DNA of 20,376 nucleotides from a virus, in IMG/VR virus record IMGVR_UViG_3300050821_017218, positions 1 to 20,376 of that record; one strand, written 5' to 3'. The notes below the pieces were generated by a model, which was not told the origin of the DNA, ran no database searches, and saw nothing but the letters and a program-made list of their open reading frames with translations. The translations under genes were made by a program, and so were the position numbers. This document shows, piece after piece, positions 8,119-15,634 of this stretch. Position 1 is the stretch's first letter. Each line of letters starts with the position of its first letter.

Positions 8119-8704
8119 TGCTAGTCCCCTTGGTTGGGTCGATCCACACGTCTTGCAGATTGGCTTTGCGAATCTCTACTATCCTAGATAGGTTGATATT
8201 TCGGGTTGTGAACCCCTCAATCACGCTCAACAGGTGATTCTCGACGTTGGCTATGACCCTGATCTCCATGGCCAACCGGGCAATATCGTCCTCGGCCTTG
8301 GCCAATTTGGTCGCCGAAGTCACATTCAGTTCGCCGTACATCTGCCGAGATTCTCGGTCGTACATCAGGGATTTGACCTTGCGCGCGGTCATGATCTCGT
8401 GCATCTCTTCGAGCCAGCGCCTGATCTGCTGCGCATCCACGAGCACGCCCTTGTAGTAATGGTCGAGCCCGGGTGTCTCGGCCAGTAGCGTTTCGAGCGG
8501 ACCGACCGCGGTCATGTGCGGACGTGCATCTACGATAGCAGTCTTGAAGTAATCAACCGCCTCCTGAAGCCGACCACGATCCTCACAGACCGCATCGAAC
8601 CAGCGTTGAATCTTGAAGTGCTCCGGCGTGGACTCCAGCGAAGGCGCACGGGTCTTCCGTACGCGATCCGCCAGAGCGCCCACGCGCGACTTGATGTCGT
8701 TCAC
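8111..8704 (-). CDS. uvsY: UvsY-like recombination mediator
   Basis: This 197-residue, largely helical protein begins with GTG at 8704, overlapping the uvsX stop as GTGA. Its C-terminal half resembles T4 UvsY: a charged helix, EDDIARLAMEIRVIANVENHL, then a segment ending in TTRNINLSRIVEIRKANL, which parallels the T4 end (SRGFAIKHIQDMRAFEAG) in pattern. In T4, UvsY helps UvsX displace gp32 from single-stranded DNA and form the presynaptic filament. The protein is about 60 residues longer than T4 UvsY (137 residues), with an extra N-terminal region. Identification relies on weak similarity plus position directly after uvsX and close to uvsW and gp32. Confidence 0.6.
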   Translation of the reverse strand: MNDIKSRVGALADRVRKTRAPSLESTPEHFKIQRWFDAVCEDRGRLQEAVDYFKTAIVDARPHMTAVGPLETLLAETPGLDHYYKGVLVDAQQIRRWLEEMHEIMTARKVKSLMYDRESRQMYGELNVTSATKLAKAEDDIARLAMEIRVIANVENHLLSVIEGFTTRNINLSRIVEIRKANLQDVWIDPTKGTSNV

Positions 8705-10002
8705 GCCTGAGCCTCGCCCTCGGCAGCCAGCTTGGCCTTCTTCGCACGGGCCCGCTTCACCACGTCATTGGCCGCTTCCTTCACGGTCTCGACTAGCGCT
8801 TCGACATTCTCCGGCAGCACAACGGGCTCGGCCGCCTTACGCATGTCGTCGGGATTGCTGATGTCCGCGGGCTGAAGCTGCATGATTCGGTCGGCATGCT
8901 TGAGGAATTCCTTCTTGTAGAAGGTTACGACTCGTTTGCCGTCCTTGTCCGCTTCCACGTCGGGATCGGTGTATCCGTAACGGCCCGCGCTGACGAGGAA
9001 GATCGCCTGTTCCATCATCAACAGTTCGAACAGACCGCCGTACGGATCGACGCCGAACTTGTACGGCACCTGTACCTCGATCTTGGTGAACGGCTTCGAG
9101 ACGCGATTCTTCAGGTTCTCGACTACGATGGTGATGCCGACGACCTCGCCATCCTTGTGCTTGATGCCGATCTCCTTCTTGAGATTCGCGGACCAGTTCT
9201 CCGTGACCTTCTTCAACTCGGCCAGATGCTCGGGGTTCTCCACGTCTTCCATGCGGAGTTCCTGCTTCGTGTACAGCATACACCCGGAGGCGAAGTAGAG
9301 CATCTTGTTGCCGCCCGTGGTCTTGTGCTTGCGACCGAACCCCTCTTGGTTGTCCATGATGTGCTGGATGCCGATGACCAGCAGTGGCACGCCCGACGAA
9401 AGATGGGTGGTCGACAGAATCACGTCCCCGGTCTGCTTCGCCTTCTGACCCTGATCACCGACGAGTTCACCTGACTTGACCCGCTCCAGAGCGGTCTTCG
9501 GCAACGCGGCGGCCCACGAATCGATCACCAGCACTACGGGCTGTACCGGATCACCACCCTCGACGCGGAAGTTATCGCGGAGTTCACCGGCGAGTTCCGC
9601 AATGAGACGCTTGATCTCCTCCAGTCCGGCAGCACTGACGTATACGAGGTTGTCCATGTCCATGCCGGTACGGGCGAGCCAGCGCTTGCCGGCTTCGTCA
9701 TCCGTAGCCTTCTCCACGTCGACCCACACCACGAGCGCGCCATCCTTGCGCTGTGCCTCGGCAGCGATCAGCGCAGCCATCAGCGACTTACCCGAGCCGG
9801 ATTCGCCGTACAGGATGTAGTTGCGTCCGTACATCCAAGCCACGTCAAAGCGACCGGAGTTCATACGATTCATTGCGAAGTTGCCCATGCCGACCCACTT
9901 ATCGATGTCGCTGAATCCGACACGCAACGTCTCCGAAGGCATCGTCTTGAAAGTGGTTTCGAGCCGGTTCTTGAAGCTAACCGGGGACTTTGCTTTGGCC
10001 AT
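8701..10002 (-). CDS. uvsX: UvsX recombinase (RecA/Rad51 family)
   Basis: This 433-residue protein has Walker A GESGSGKS (66-73), a Walker B strand VVLVID ending at D161, VWVDVEKAT (92-100) where the catalytic Glu of RecA-like ATPases lies, and a TTGGNKMLYFAS segment (about 230) typical of UvsX. UvsX coats single-stranded DNA and carries out strand exchange for recombination-dependent replication and repair. The C-terminal 50 residues are Ala/Lys/Glu-rich, a likely flexible tail. The ATG at 10002 has GGGAGA about ten bases upstream. It follows gp32 after 73 bases that contain a strong hairpin. It heads a chain of overlapping genes. Confidence 0.92.
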   Translation of the reverse strand: MAKAKSPVSFKNRLETTFKTMPSETLRVGFSDIDKWVGMGNFAMNRMNSGRFDVAWMYGRNYILYGESGSGKSLMAALIAAEAQRKDGALVVWVDVEKATDDEAGKRWLARTGMDMDNLVYVSAAGLEEIKRLIAELAGELRDNFRVEGGDPVQPVVLVIDSWAAALPKTALERVKSGELVGDQGQKAKQTGDVILSTTHLSSGVPLLVIGIQHIMDNQEGFGRKHKTTGGNKMLYFASGCMLYTKQELRMEDVENPEHLAELKKVTENWSANLKKEIGIKHKDGEVVGITIVVENLKNRVSKPFTKIEVQVPYKFGVDPYGGLFELLMMEQAIFLVSAGRYGYTDPDVEADKDGKRVVTFYKKEFLKHADRIMQLQPADISNPDDMRKAAEPVVLPENVEALVETVKEAANDVVKRARAKKAKLAAEGEAQA

Positions 10003-10043
10003 GACTGTTCATTCTCCCGATGGAGTTATTACGAGAATCGATT

Positions 10044-10068
10044 GGGGCGACCCTTGTGAGGTCGCCCC
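10044..10068 (-). promoter_or_regulatory. Strong hairpin between gp32 and uvsX
   Basis: A perfect 9-bp inverted repeat, GGGGCGACC and GGTCGCCCC, has a 7-base loop. It begins a few bases after the gp32 stop. No T-run follows it on the minus strand, so it is not a textbook intrinsic terminator. It could be an attenuator, an RNA-stability element or a processing site that sets gp32 expression apart from uvsX. Confidence 0.55.
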
Positions 10069-10075
10069 GTTTCGA

Positions 10076-11401
10076 TCAGGCTGTGGTTGCCTTCTTCGTG
10101 CCGATCTTGGCGCGGATGTTGGCGATCACGTCGCTCACGCCGGGCTGAGCCGTCGAAGTCGTGGTCGCAGCCGGTGTCGGCTCCGGCGTCGAGGTCGGGG
10201 CCACTGTCTCGGCCTGCTTCTCCTCGGCTACCGGAGTCGTTTCCGGCGCAGCGTCGGCCTTCTTCGCACCGCGGCTCGCCGCGAGGCGGGAAGCGACCGA
10301 ACCGGCCGGCTTTCCACCGCCGACGGTCGAACGACCCGTCTGCGCCGGAGCACTGCCCTCTTCGCCCTCTTCCTTCTTGTCCTTCGGACGGTACGGAGAG
10401 CAACCCTCCTCACCATCCGCGAACGGCTTCTCCCACTCGGGATTCCACATGCCGTCACCGGTGCCGAACGCGCGCTCGAAGCTGACTTCCATCATCTCCA
10501 GCATGCGCTCGTACTTCTGCTCCGACGGCTGCTTCGGCAAGGTGGCGCGCAGATCGTGGAAGCCGTACTTGGCGATGGCTTCGATCTGCTCGTCCGTGAG
10601 CATGGTCTGCTCGCGATCCCAGCTAGAACCAGTGGTCCAGTCGCGGTACGGCTTGCCCGTCCGCTCGTCCTTGCCGTGCGCGACCGGGGCAACGATGAAG
10701 TTGAACCCGTTGAAGCCCTCGACGATGGCGTTCGCGCGCTCGTCGCTGAGCGACTCCGGATTCGTGGAGACTGCGATGCAGTCGTCGACGCTGAACTCGC
10801 CGAAGGGCAGTGCCTTGAACGGGTTCGGGCTGTCGTTCTTGTTGTAGATGTCCACATCGATCTTGGTGTGGAGCTTCGATACGATCTGGAAGATGCGGAT
10901 CGGATTCTCCGGCGGGCTCTGCTCGGACAGGTTCGACTTCAACACGAAGCCCTGATAGAACACCTGCGTGCTCTTGCTGATCCAATGCCGGTCGGCGACA
11001 CCCTTCAAGCGGGCCGCTTCTACGGTCTCACCTGCCTCGGTCTTCTCCTTCGCCTCGGCGTAAAGCTCACGCACCAGACGAAGCACCGGACAGCCGCCGC
11101 CCTTCGCGAGGCCCTGATAGACGTACTGAGGGCCGTACATTTCGAGGCACGGAGCCGAGAAACGCACGATCTTCTTGTCGTCGTTCGGAGCCAACGGGTC
11201 GGCGAACACCATCGGGATGAGCTTGCGCACGGTCCACGGTTCGTCGTACAAGCTGTCGAGAGCGGGGAGGAAGCGGATCATGGCCGACTGGCCGATCTGC
11301 AAATCAAGAATCGGATAGAGGGCCGGATTCTTGTTGGAACCGGTGCTGAAACGCGACTCGCGCTCGGCCCGGGCCTTCTTCATACGATCAATAAGCGACA
11401 T
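10076..11401 (-). CDS. 32: gp32-type single-stranded DNA-binding protein
   Basis: This 441-residue protein is read from ATG at 11401 (MSLIDRMKKARAERESRF), preceded by GGGAGA. A longer in-frame start at 11467 would place the hairpin-rich leader inside the gene. The basic N-terminus suits cooperative binding. The core has MIRFLPA (41-47) and YVYQGL, as in T4-like gp32. gp32 covers single-stranded DNA and coordinates replication, recombination and repair. It is much longer than T4 gp32 (301 residues). From about 330 the tail is low-complexity, rich in Pro, Ala, Thr and Lys/Glu, and ends in a basic segment (GVSDVIANIRAKIGTKK) instead of the acidic T4 tail. The T4 zinc motif (His plus three Cys) is not evident: only C85, C104 and H139 are nearby. 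Context with uvsX and uvsY supports the assignment. Confidence 0.82.
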   Translation of the reverse strand: MSLIDRMKKARAERESRFSTGSNKNPALYPILDLQIGQSAMIRFLPALDSLYDEPWTVRKLIPMVFADPLAPNDDKKIVRFSAPCLEMYGPQYVYQGLAKGGGCPVLRLVRELYAEAKEKTEAGETVEAARLKGVADRHWISKSTQVFYQGFVLKSNLSEQSPPENPIRIFQIVSKLHTKIDVDIYNKNDSPNPFKALPFGEFSVDDCIAVSTNPESLSDERANAIVEGFNGFNFIVAPVAHGKDERTGKPYRDWTTGSSWDREQTMLTDEQIEAIAKYGFHDLRATLPKQPSEQKYERMLEMMEVSFERAFGTGDGMWNPEWEKPFADGEEGCSPYRPKDKKEEGEEGSAPAQTGRSTVGGGKPAGSVASRLAASRGAKKADAAPETTPVAEEKQAETVAPTSTPEPTPAATTTSTAQPGVSDVIANIRAKIGTKKATTA

Positions 11402-11403
11402 TG

Positions 11404-11420
11404 TTTTGGGTCTCCCAAAA
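11404..11420 (-). promoter_or_regulatory. Hairpin holding the gp32 ribosome-binding site
   Basis: On the minus strand TTTTGGG, loop AGA, CCCAAAA forms a perfect 7-bp hairpin ending two bases before the gp32 ATG. The Shine-Dalgarno GGGAGA is inside the stem and loop. When folded it would hide the ribosome site, which suits translational control; T4 gp32 represses its own mRNA, though by a different leader structure. Confidence 0.6.
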
Positions 11421-11476
11421 AAGGTTTCAACGGTGTTTTCAACGACAAGACTTCGTACAAACTTCACATCAAGATA

Positions 11477-11570
11477 TTCGGCTTGGCCGAAGTCACCCTC
11501 CTGAACTAGGTCGGTTCAGACGAGTATTCCAGTGGGAATCTTTCGGCTCCCGGCTGGTCGAGTTTCCCAC
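11477..11570 (-). promoter_or_regulatory. Cluster of three hairpins in the gp32 leader
   Basis: Three perfect inverted repeats lie in the leader. At 11477-11491 TTCGGC/GCCGAA has a 3-base loop. At 11501-11519 CTGAAC/GTTCAG has a 7-base loop. At 11533-11570 GTGGGAA/TTCCCAC has a 24-base loop. No open reading frame with a good start covers this 250-base gap (11402-11651). Together with the hairpin at the start codon they suggest a structured 5' leader of roughly 200 bases, possibly a gp32 autoregulatory site. Confidence 0.5.
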
Positions 11571-11606
11571 CAAAGCATTGAACTGCCCCAGCACGATTCT
11601 CTGTCT

Positions 11607-11613
11607 TATTTAC
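11607..11613 (-). promoter_or_regulatory. Late-promoter-like box upstream of gp32
   Basis: Minus-strand GTAAATA lies about 200 bases upstream of the gp32 start and just after the gp17 stop. It matches the TAAATA core of T4-like late promoters. It is the least perfect of the boxes in this window, and a short motif can occur by chance. gp32 in T4 is also transcribed late. Confidence 0.35.
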
Positions 11614-11651
11614 TCAAAGTGTCTCGCTCGCGCGTCAAATTCAACCCCTAA

Positions 11652-13460
11652 TCAGTCCTTGCCGAGCGACGGCATAAGAGGGTTGAAAAGCGGGTTGTTG
11701 GGATCGGGAATCTCGTCGACCAGATCGGGCCGGATCAGATCATCCAGATCGGGCTCTTGGAAGCGAAGCTCGTCGATGAGGTGGTTCATCAGGATGCAGG
11801 ACATCACCACGTCGTCCTTCGCGCCGGCCTTGGCGGTCCAGCCCTGATTGCCGGTACGGACGAACGTCTTCAATTGGCTCACGAGTCGTGCACTGCGCGG
11901 GATGAAGATGCCGCGCTCGATCATGTTCTTGAATTCGAGTGCGTAACGCTTCTTGCTGGCCGGGCTCGTCCAAAGGCCGTTCCACTTGTGCGGACGCTCG
12001 CGCAGGATCGACGTGCTCTTGACGTGGATCGAGGTCTGTGAACCGTGCGTGAAATAGCCCGGGAACGTATCCTCGCCCTCGTACATGATGGCGTTGATGA
12101 TGCCCACACCTTGGCCGTTGCGCTCGACCGAGAAGTATACGTTCGAGGTGCCGCTGTGCTCCTCGAAGTTGTTCTGCATCAGTTCGATCCGCTTCAGTAT
12201 GCGGCGCAGCATTCGGGTCTGGCCAACCTGATCAAGCTCATTACTGTTCCACTCCGCGATTTGCCGAAGCGAGGGAATCTCCCACACCTGTATACAAGCG
12301 TCATCCAGACCGACGCCCTCACTCGGATCAAGAGTCACGGCGTATGCGGTATTCGGGAACACCTCCTCGTACCAGCGCACACCGTGGCGGTCGACGAAGC
12401 GAGGATCGGCCACGCCGTTCTTCAGCGTCGCTAGTCGGATCGGGCTGATCAGGGTGGGGTCGGCCGAGATGAACGAGCAGTCGAACTCTCGAAGGAATCG
12501 TTCCTCCGACAGGCCCGACCGCAACATGGTTTGCTTGAACTTCTCGCCACGATAGGACTTGATCTCACCGGTGACGCGGTCAATATCCTCGGGTACACTT
12601 GTCCATAACGCGTGGAACCCGACGAACGTGGGATCGTCTTCCTTGACCACGTTCGACAACATAAAGTTTTCCTTGTCGTACCGGGCCCGCGCCTCCTCCG
12701 TCTCGAAGATCGGCTCGTACTGATCGCGCTCCTCCTGAACGAACTGGACATTCTTCGACATGGCGTCTTCCCACTTCGCACTCAATGGAGACGGTATCGA
12801 GTTCAGCCAAATCTTAGAGAACTGATCCTCATCGGTATTGGGAGTGGATGTGATGATGCACTTACCACCGGTCGCCAACATGGGCAGGAGTGAGGTCCAG
12901 AAATCGGTAGCGATGTTCGGATTGACGTACGCAAGCTCGTCGCAATACAGAATCGAGATCGACTGGCCTCGGCCCGACGACTTGGTCGTCGCGAAAGCCT
13001 TGATCTTCGATCCGTTGGAGAGGTCCTTACGATGGACCTGATTCCGAACGACGCCGGGCTTGAGGTACCACGGCAGTTCCTCGTATCCGTACCAGATACG
13101 CTCCATGATCTCCTTCGCTCCCGCGTGATCCTTGGAGACGATCAGGATATCCTGCTTATCCTTGAAGATGGCCCACCACAGCAGGAATGCGGCTGCGGTT
13201 TCCGACTTTCCGGACTGCCGGCTCATCAGACCAACGACGCGGAGGTTCTCCAAGTACGTGCGTACGAGATTCCTCTGATAGTCGAACAGTCGGAACGGCA
13301 TCGGACCCAGCTTGGGATGCCGAATCCTGACGTGTTGCGTGATGAAGTGGATCGGATCGCGAGCACACCTCGCATATTCCAGCATCTGTTCCGGCGTATA
13401 CGACTGGGTGAAATTGGGCGGCTTGATCTTGCCGCCTTCTGCTTCAGGAATGAACGGCAT
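11652..13460 (-). CDS. 17: Terminase large subunit (gp17)
   Basis: This 602-residue protein has the packaging ATPase motifs Walker A SRQSGKS (80-86), Walker B ILYCDE (170-175) and coupling motif IITSTP (202-207). The C-terminal nuclease domain has an acidic residue in VTLDPSEG (D378) and a final acidic pair in GAKDDVVMS (about 558-566), as in RNase H-like terminase nucleases. It cuts concatemeric DNA and pumps it into the prohead, docking on the portal. Length matches T4 gp17 (610). The ATG at 13460 lies three bases after the preceding stop and lacks a strong Shine-Dalgarno, so translation is probably coupled. The gp16 gene lies one gene upstream. Confidence 0.93.
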   Translation of the reverse strand: MPFIPEAEGGKIKPPNFTQSYTPEQMLEYARCARDPIHFITQHVRIRHPKLGPMPFRLFDYQRNLVRTYLENLRVVGLMSRQSGKSETAAAFLLWWAIFKDKQDILIVSKDHAGAKEIMERIWYGYEELPWYLKPGVVRNQVHRKDLSNGSKIKAFATTKSSGRGQSISILYCDELAYVNPNIATDFWTSLLPMLATGGKCIITSTPNTDEDQFSKIWLNSIPSPLSAKWEDAMSKNVQFVQEERDQYEPIFETEEARARYDKENFMLSNVVKEDDPTFVGFHALWTSVPEDIDRVTGEIKSYRGEKFKQTMLRSGLSEERFLREFDCSFISADPTLISPIRLATLKNGVADPRFVDRHGVRWYEEVFPNTAYAVTLDPSEGVGLDDACIQVWEIPSLRQIAEWNSNELDQVGQTRMLRRILKRIELMQNNFEEHSGTSNVYFSVERNGQGVGIINAIMYEGEDTFPGYFTHGSQTSIHVKSTSILRERPHKWNGLWTSPASKKRYALEFKNMIERGIFIPRSARLVSQLKTFVRTGNQGWTAKAGAKDDVVMSCILMNHLIDELRFQEPDLDDLIRPDLVDEIPDPNNPLFNPLMPSLGKD

Positions 13461-13463
13461 CGA

Positions 13464-14450
13464 TCAGACGATAGCCTGCGCAGAGGGTTGCACCGCGGCG
13501 TGCGGACGGTTCGGGTCCATCGCGATGAGCCGTTCCGGTGAGATCGCCATCTTCTGAGCGACCTGCATCACGGCGGCGTTGCGAATCTCTTCTTCGCCCA
13601 TACCCGGACGTACACTCACGAGTACGGGATATTCCTTCCCCGTATCGGTATCGCTGACGCGAACCGTAGTGAGGGTCTGGCTGCTGTGCATCATCTCCTT
13701 CAGCACGGGACGCTTGATCAGCGACACGTCGAACTCGATGAGATCACCATCGCGACGCTCACCATTGAGCACCTGCACGGTGACGTTCTGTGCCCGATCC
13801 AGATCGAGCGGGTAGTTGAACGGCACTTCCTTGTGCGGTCCGGAAATTCCAATACGACCATGCTCATTCAGGCCGCGCACGACGTAATATCCGCGGCGCA
13901 GATCGGTATCGAGGATCGCTTCGGCCTCGATCTGCGTGATGGTGAATCCCTCGTATACGGGGAATACCTCTTCCTCGTGATGCTCTTCGCCCTTGCCATC
14001 GCTCAGATCGCCGAGCAAATCCTTGAGCGTCTTCATCGGTGTCTCTTGCTTGTCATCCTTGCCGAGGAAGCCCGGAGTGACACGGTCCGCGGCGTACGGC
14101 TTGTTCGGGTCCTTCGGAACCTCGTACTCCCGGTCCTCGCCTTCGATCTGAATCAGTTCCTCTGCCACCTGTAGAGCGAATGACAGTTCACGGACGGCGG
14201 TCGAGATCGAGAGCGGCAAACCCGTAACCAAATCAACGACATAGGTCGGCTTCATTGCGATAGCGGGGAATCGGTCGGCCTTCGTGCCCATCCACGGCAG
14301 CACGCCACCGGGCTTGATATCGCGAGCCATACGACCGGCCAATCCAATGCGGATCGCGCCGAGCGCGGCTCCATCATGGATGGGGGCGGTCGAGTAGATG
14401 CGATACTTGTACTCGGTCTCGGATTCGGAGATTAGCGCGCGCAAGCTCAT
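13464..14450 (-). CDS. Conserved phage protein of unknown function between the terminase genes
   Basis: This 328-residue protein begins MSLRALISESETEYKYRI. Similar starts occur, from memory, in unassigned proteins of marine T4-like phages near the packaging genes. It has an N-terminal part with a conserved-looking AEELIQIEGEDREYEVP segment (about 95-110), an acidic linker (DGKGEEHHEEEVFP, about 150-165) and a C-terminal beta-rich half including EVPFNYPLDLDRAQNVTVQVLNGE. No enzyme motif or membrane segment is visible. The ATG at 14450 has GAGGG upstream, and a GATAAATA late-promoter-like box lies 24 bases before it. Position between gp16 and gp17 suggests a packaging or head function, by inference. 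Confidence 0.7.
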   Translation of the reverse strand: MSLRALISESETEYKYRIYSTAPIHDGAALGAIRIGLAGRMARDIKPGGVLPWMGTKADRFPAIAMKPTYVVDLVTGLPLSISTAVRELSFALQVAEELIQIEGEDREYEVPKDPNKPYAADRVTPGFLGKDDKQETPMKTLKDLLGDLSDGKGEEHHEEEVFPVYEGFTITQIEAEAILDTDLRRGYYVVRGLNEHGRIGISGPHKEVPFNYPLDLDRAQNVTVQVLNGERRDGDLIEFDVSLIKRPVLKEMMHSSQTLTTVRVSDTDTGKEYPVLVSVRPGMGEEEIRNAAVMQVAQKMAISPERLIAMDPNRPHAAVQPSAQAIV

Positions 14451-14473
14451 GTCTTGATTCCCTCGATTCGATC

Positions 14474-14480
14474 TATTTAT
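14474..14480 (-). promoter_or_regulatory. Late promoter upstream of the gp16-gp17 spacer gene
   Basis: Minus-strand ATAAATA, in the context GATAAATAG, lies 24 bases before the ATG at 14450 in the 45-base gap after gp16. It is seven of eight to the T4 late consensus TATAAATA. It would give the 328-residue protein and gp17 their own late transcript. Confidence 0.6.
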
Positions 14481-14495
14481 CTGGTTCTATTCAAT

Positions 14496-14990
14496 TTATT
14501 TCTCTTCTTCGATGAAGCCTAGCTGCTTGATCGCGTCGCGCATCTGCTCCTGCGTGCCGAAGAAGTTGTTCGTGACCTGTGCTCCGCCCTGCGCAGCGCC
14601 CTTCTTCGTGAACGCAGCATCGGCCAGTCGGGACTTCTTCTTCTCCAACTGAAGATCGTTCTTGTGCTTCACCGCTGCGAGCGTGTTGGCGAACATCATC
14701 TGAATCTGTTCCATGATGCCGCGCTTCATCTTCGGATCGGCGTTGGGAAGTTCGTCCTTGTAGAAATCATCGAGGATCGCTTTGCCCATGGTGATGAGTT
14801 CTTCCAACTGCTTCTCACCCTCGACCTGCCTCCGTTCGATATCGGCCATATTGGGGAGATCGCCGTTGTCCACGGGGACTGGCATCTCATGCGGTTCGAC
14901 CAGCACGGGCAGTACTGTGGGTTCGGGCTGCTGCTCTTCAGCCACATCCACCCCTAGTGCCTTTTGAATCATCGTGTTGATCATCGTCAT
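14496..14990 (-). CDS. 16: Terminase small subunit (gp16)
   Basis: This 164-residue protein is the same length as T4 gp16. It has an acidic, Pro-rich N-terminus, a central helical region with coiled-coil character (RRQVEGEKQLEELITMG, KMKRGIMEQIQMMFANTLAAVKHKND) and a C-terminal VTNNFFGTQEQMRDAIKQL segment. The two-helix centre resembles the gp16 oligomerisation domain. gp16 recognises phage DNA and stimulates the gp17 nuclease and ATPase. The ATG at 14990 overlaps the gp4 stop as ATGA. Position between gp4 and gp17 supports the call. Confidence 0.8.
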   Translation of the reverse strand: MTMINTMIQKALGVDVAEEQQPEPTVLPVLVEPHEMPVPVDNGDLPNMADIERRQVEGEKQLEELITMGKAILDDFYKDELPNADPKMKRGIMEQIQMMFANTLAAVKHKNDLQLEKKKSRLADAAFTKKGAAQGGAQVTNNFFGTQEQMRDAIKQLGFIEEEK

Positions 14991-15634
14991 AGCGGTTTGA
15001 TCCTACGAATGCCCCGTATGCGTGCGACGCGAGGCTTACGGCCGAGCTTCAGCATATGTCTATTTGCCTTCGCCTTGACTTTTGCCAGTGCAGAACGCAC
15101 TCGTTTGGCCTTTGCGGGACGCATTTTCTTCTTCGCTACGGTTCCCTGCATGACCAGAGGCTTGATCGTGCGCTTCGAAGGCAGGATCGCTTTGCCACCC
15201 TTGAACATGTCGGCTTCGGTGAAGATTTCGAATCGAACGGGATGACCAGACGCAGCAGAGCGGCGTTCGCACCACACCATCGCGGCGGCCCATTTCGCTC
15301 TGTTCCGCGCTTGGATCATCGCGTCCTGTGAGGTACGCGCATAGTTATCGAACGTCTCTTTGAGCGGTTTCACCTCGACCAGCAACGAAACCTTCTCACC
15401 TTGCTGCACCTGTGTGAGGTAGTAGTCGGGGACGTAGACGGTCTGTCGGCCGTTGAGCGGATTCTGGTACGGAATCTGGACCGGCTCCGAGGCCCATTCC
15501 AGCACGCCCGGGGTCAGATCGAGGGTCTTGCAGAACTCCAACTCCCATGAACTCCGATATACCGGAAGATGATCGCCGGTATACTTCTCGGGGTTCTGCG
15601 GCGTGTATATGCCCTTGAGAAAGTTACGAGCCAT
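14987..15634 (-). CDS. 4: Head-completion nuclease (gp4-like)
   Basis: This 215-residue protein is read from ATG at 15634 (MARNFLKGIYTP), with GGTGGA five bases upstream; a GTG at 15643 is the alternative. It overlaps the end of the baseplate gene by 11 bases. Residues 26-31 YRSSWE, 67-71 YVPDY and 85-90 LVEVKP follow the order of TnsA-like PD-(D/E)xK nucleases and of T4-like gp4, with candidate catalytic E31, D70, E87 and K89. gp4 acts on the filled head before tail joining. The C-terminal 70 residues are unusually basic (KKKMRPAKAKRVRSALAK), and are longer than the cyanophage proteins I recall, suggesting extra DNA contact. Confidence 0.82.
   Translation of the reverse strand: MARNFLKGIYTPQNPEKYTGDHLPVYRSSWELEFCKTLDLTPGVLEWASEPVQIPYQNPLNGRQTVYVPDYYLTQVQQGEKVSLLVEVKPLKETFDNYARTSQDAMIQARNRAKWAAAMVWCERRSAASGHPVRFEIFTEADMFKGGKAILPSKRTIKPLVMQGTVAKKKMRPAKAKRVRSALAKVKAKANRHMLKLGRKPRVARIRGIRRIKPL

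Noticed and set aside
9821-11509. Long plus-strand open frame of 562 residues
   Set aside because: It is antisense to gp32, with Arg/Leu/Asp-rich composition typical of a shadow frame in GC-rich DNA. No ribosome site or motif was seen, and the minus strand encodes a recognisable protein throughout.
11570-11585. MotA-box-like TGCTT in the gp32 leader (minus strand)
   Set aside because: No -10 TATAAT-like element lies at the required spacing, so a T4-style middle promoter is not supported.
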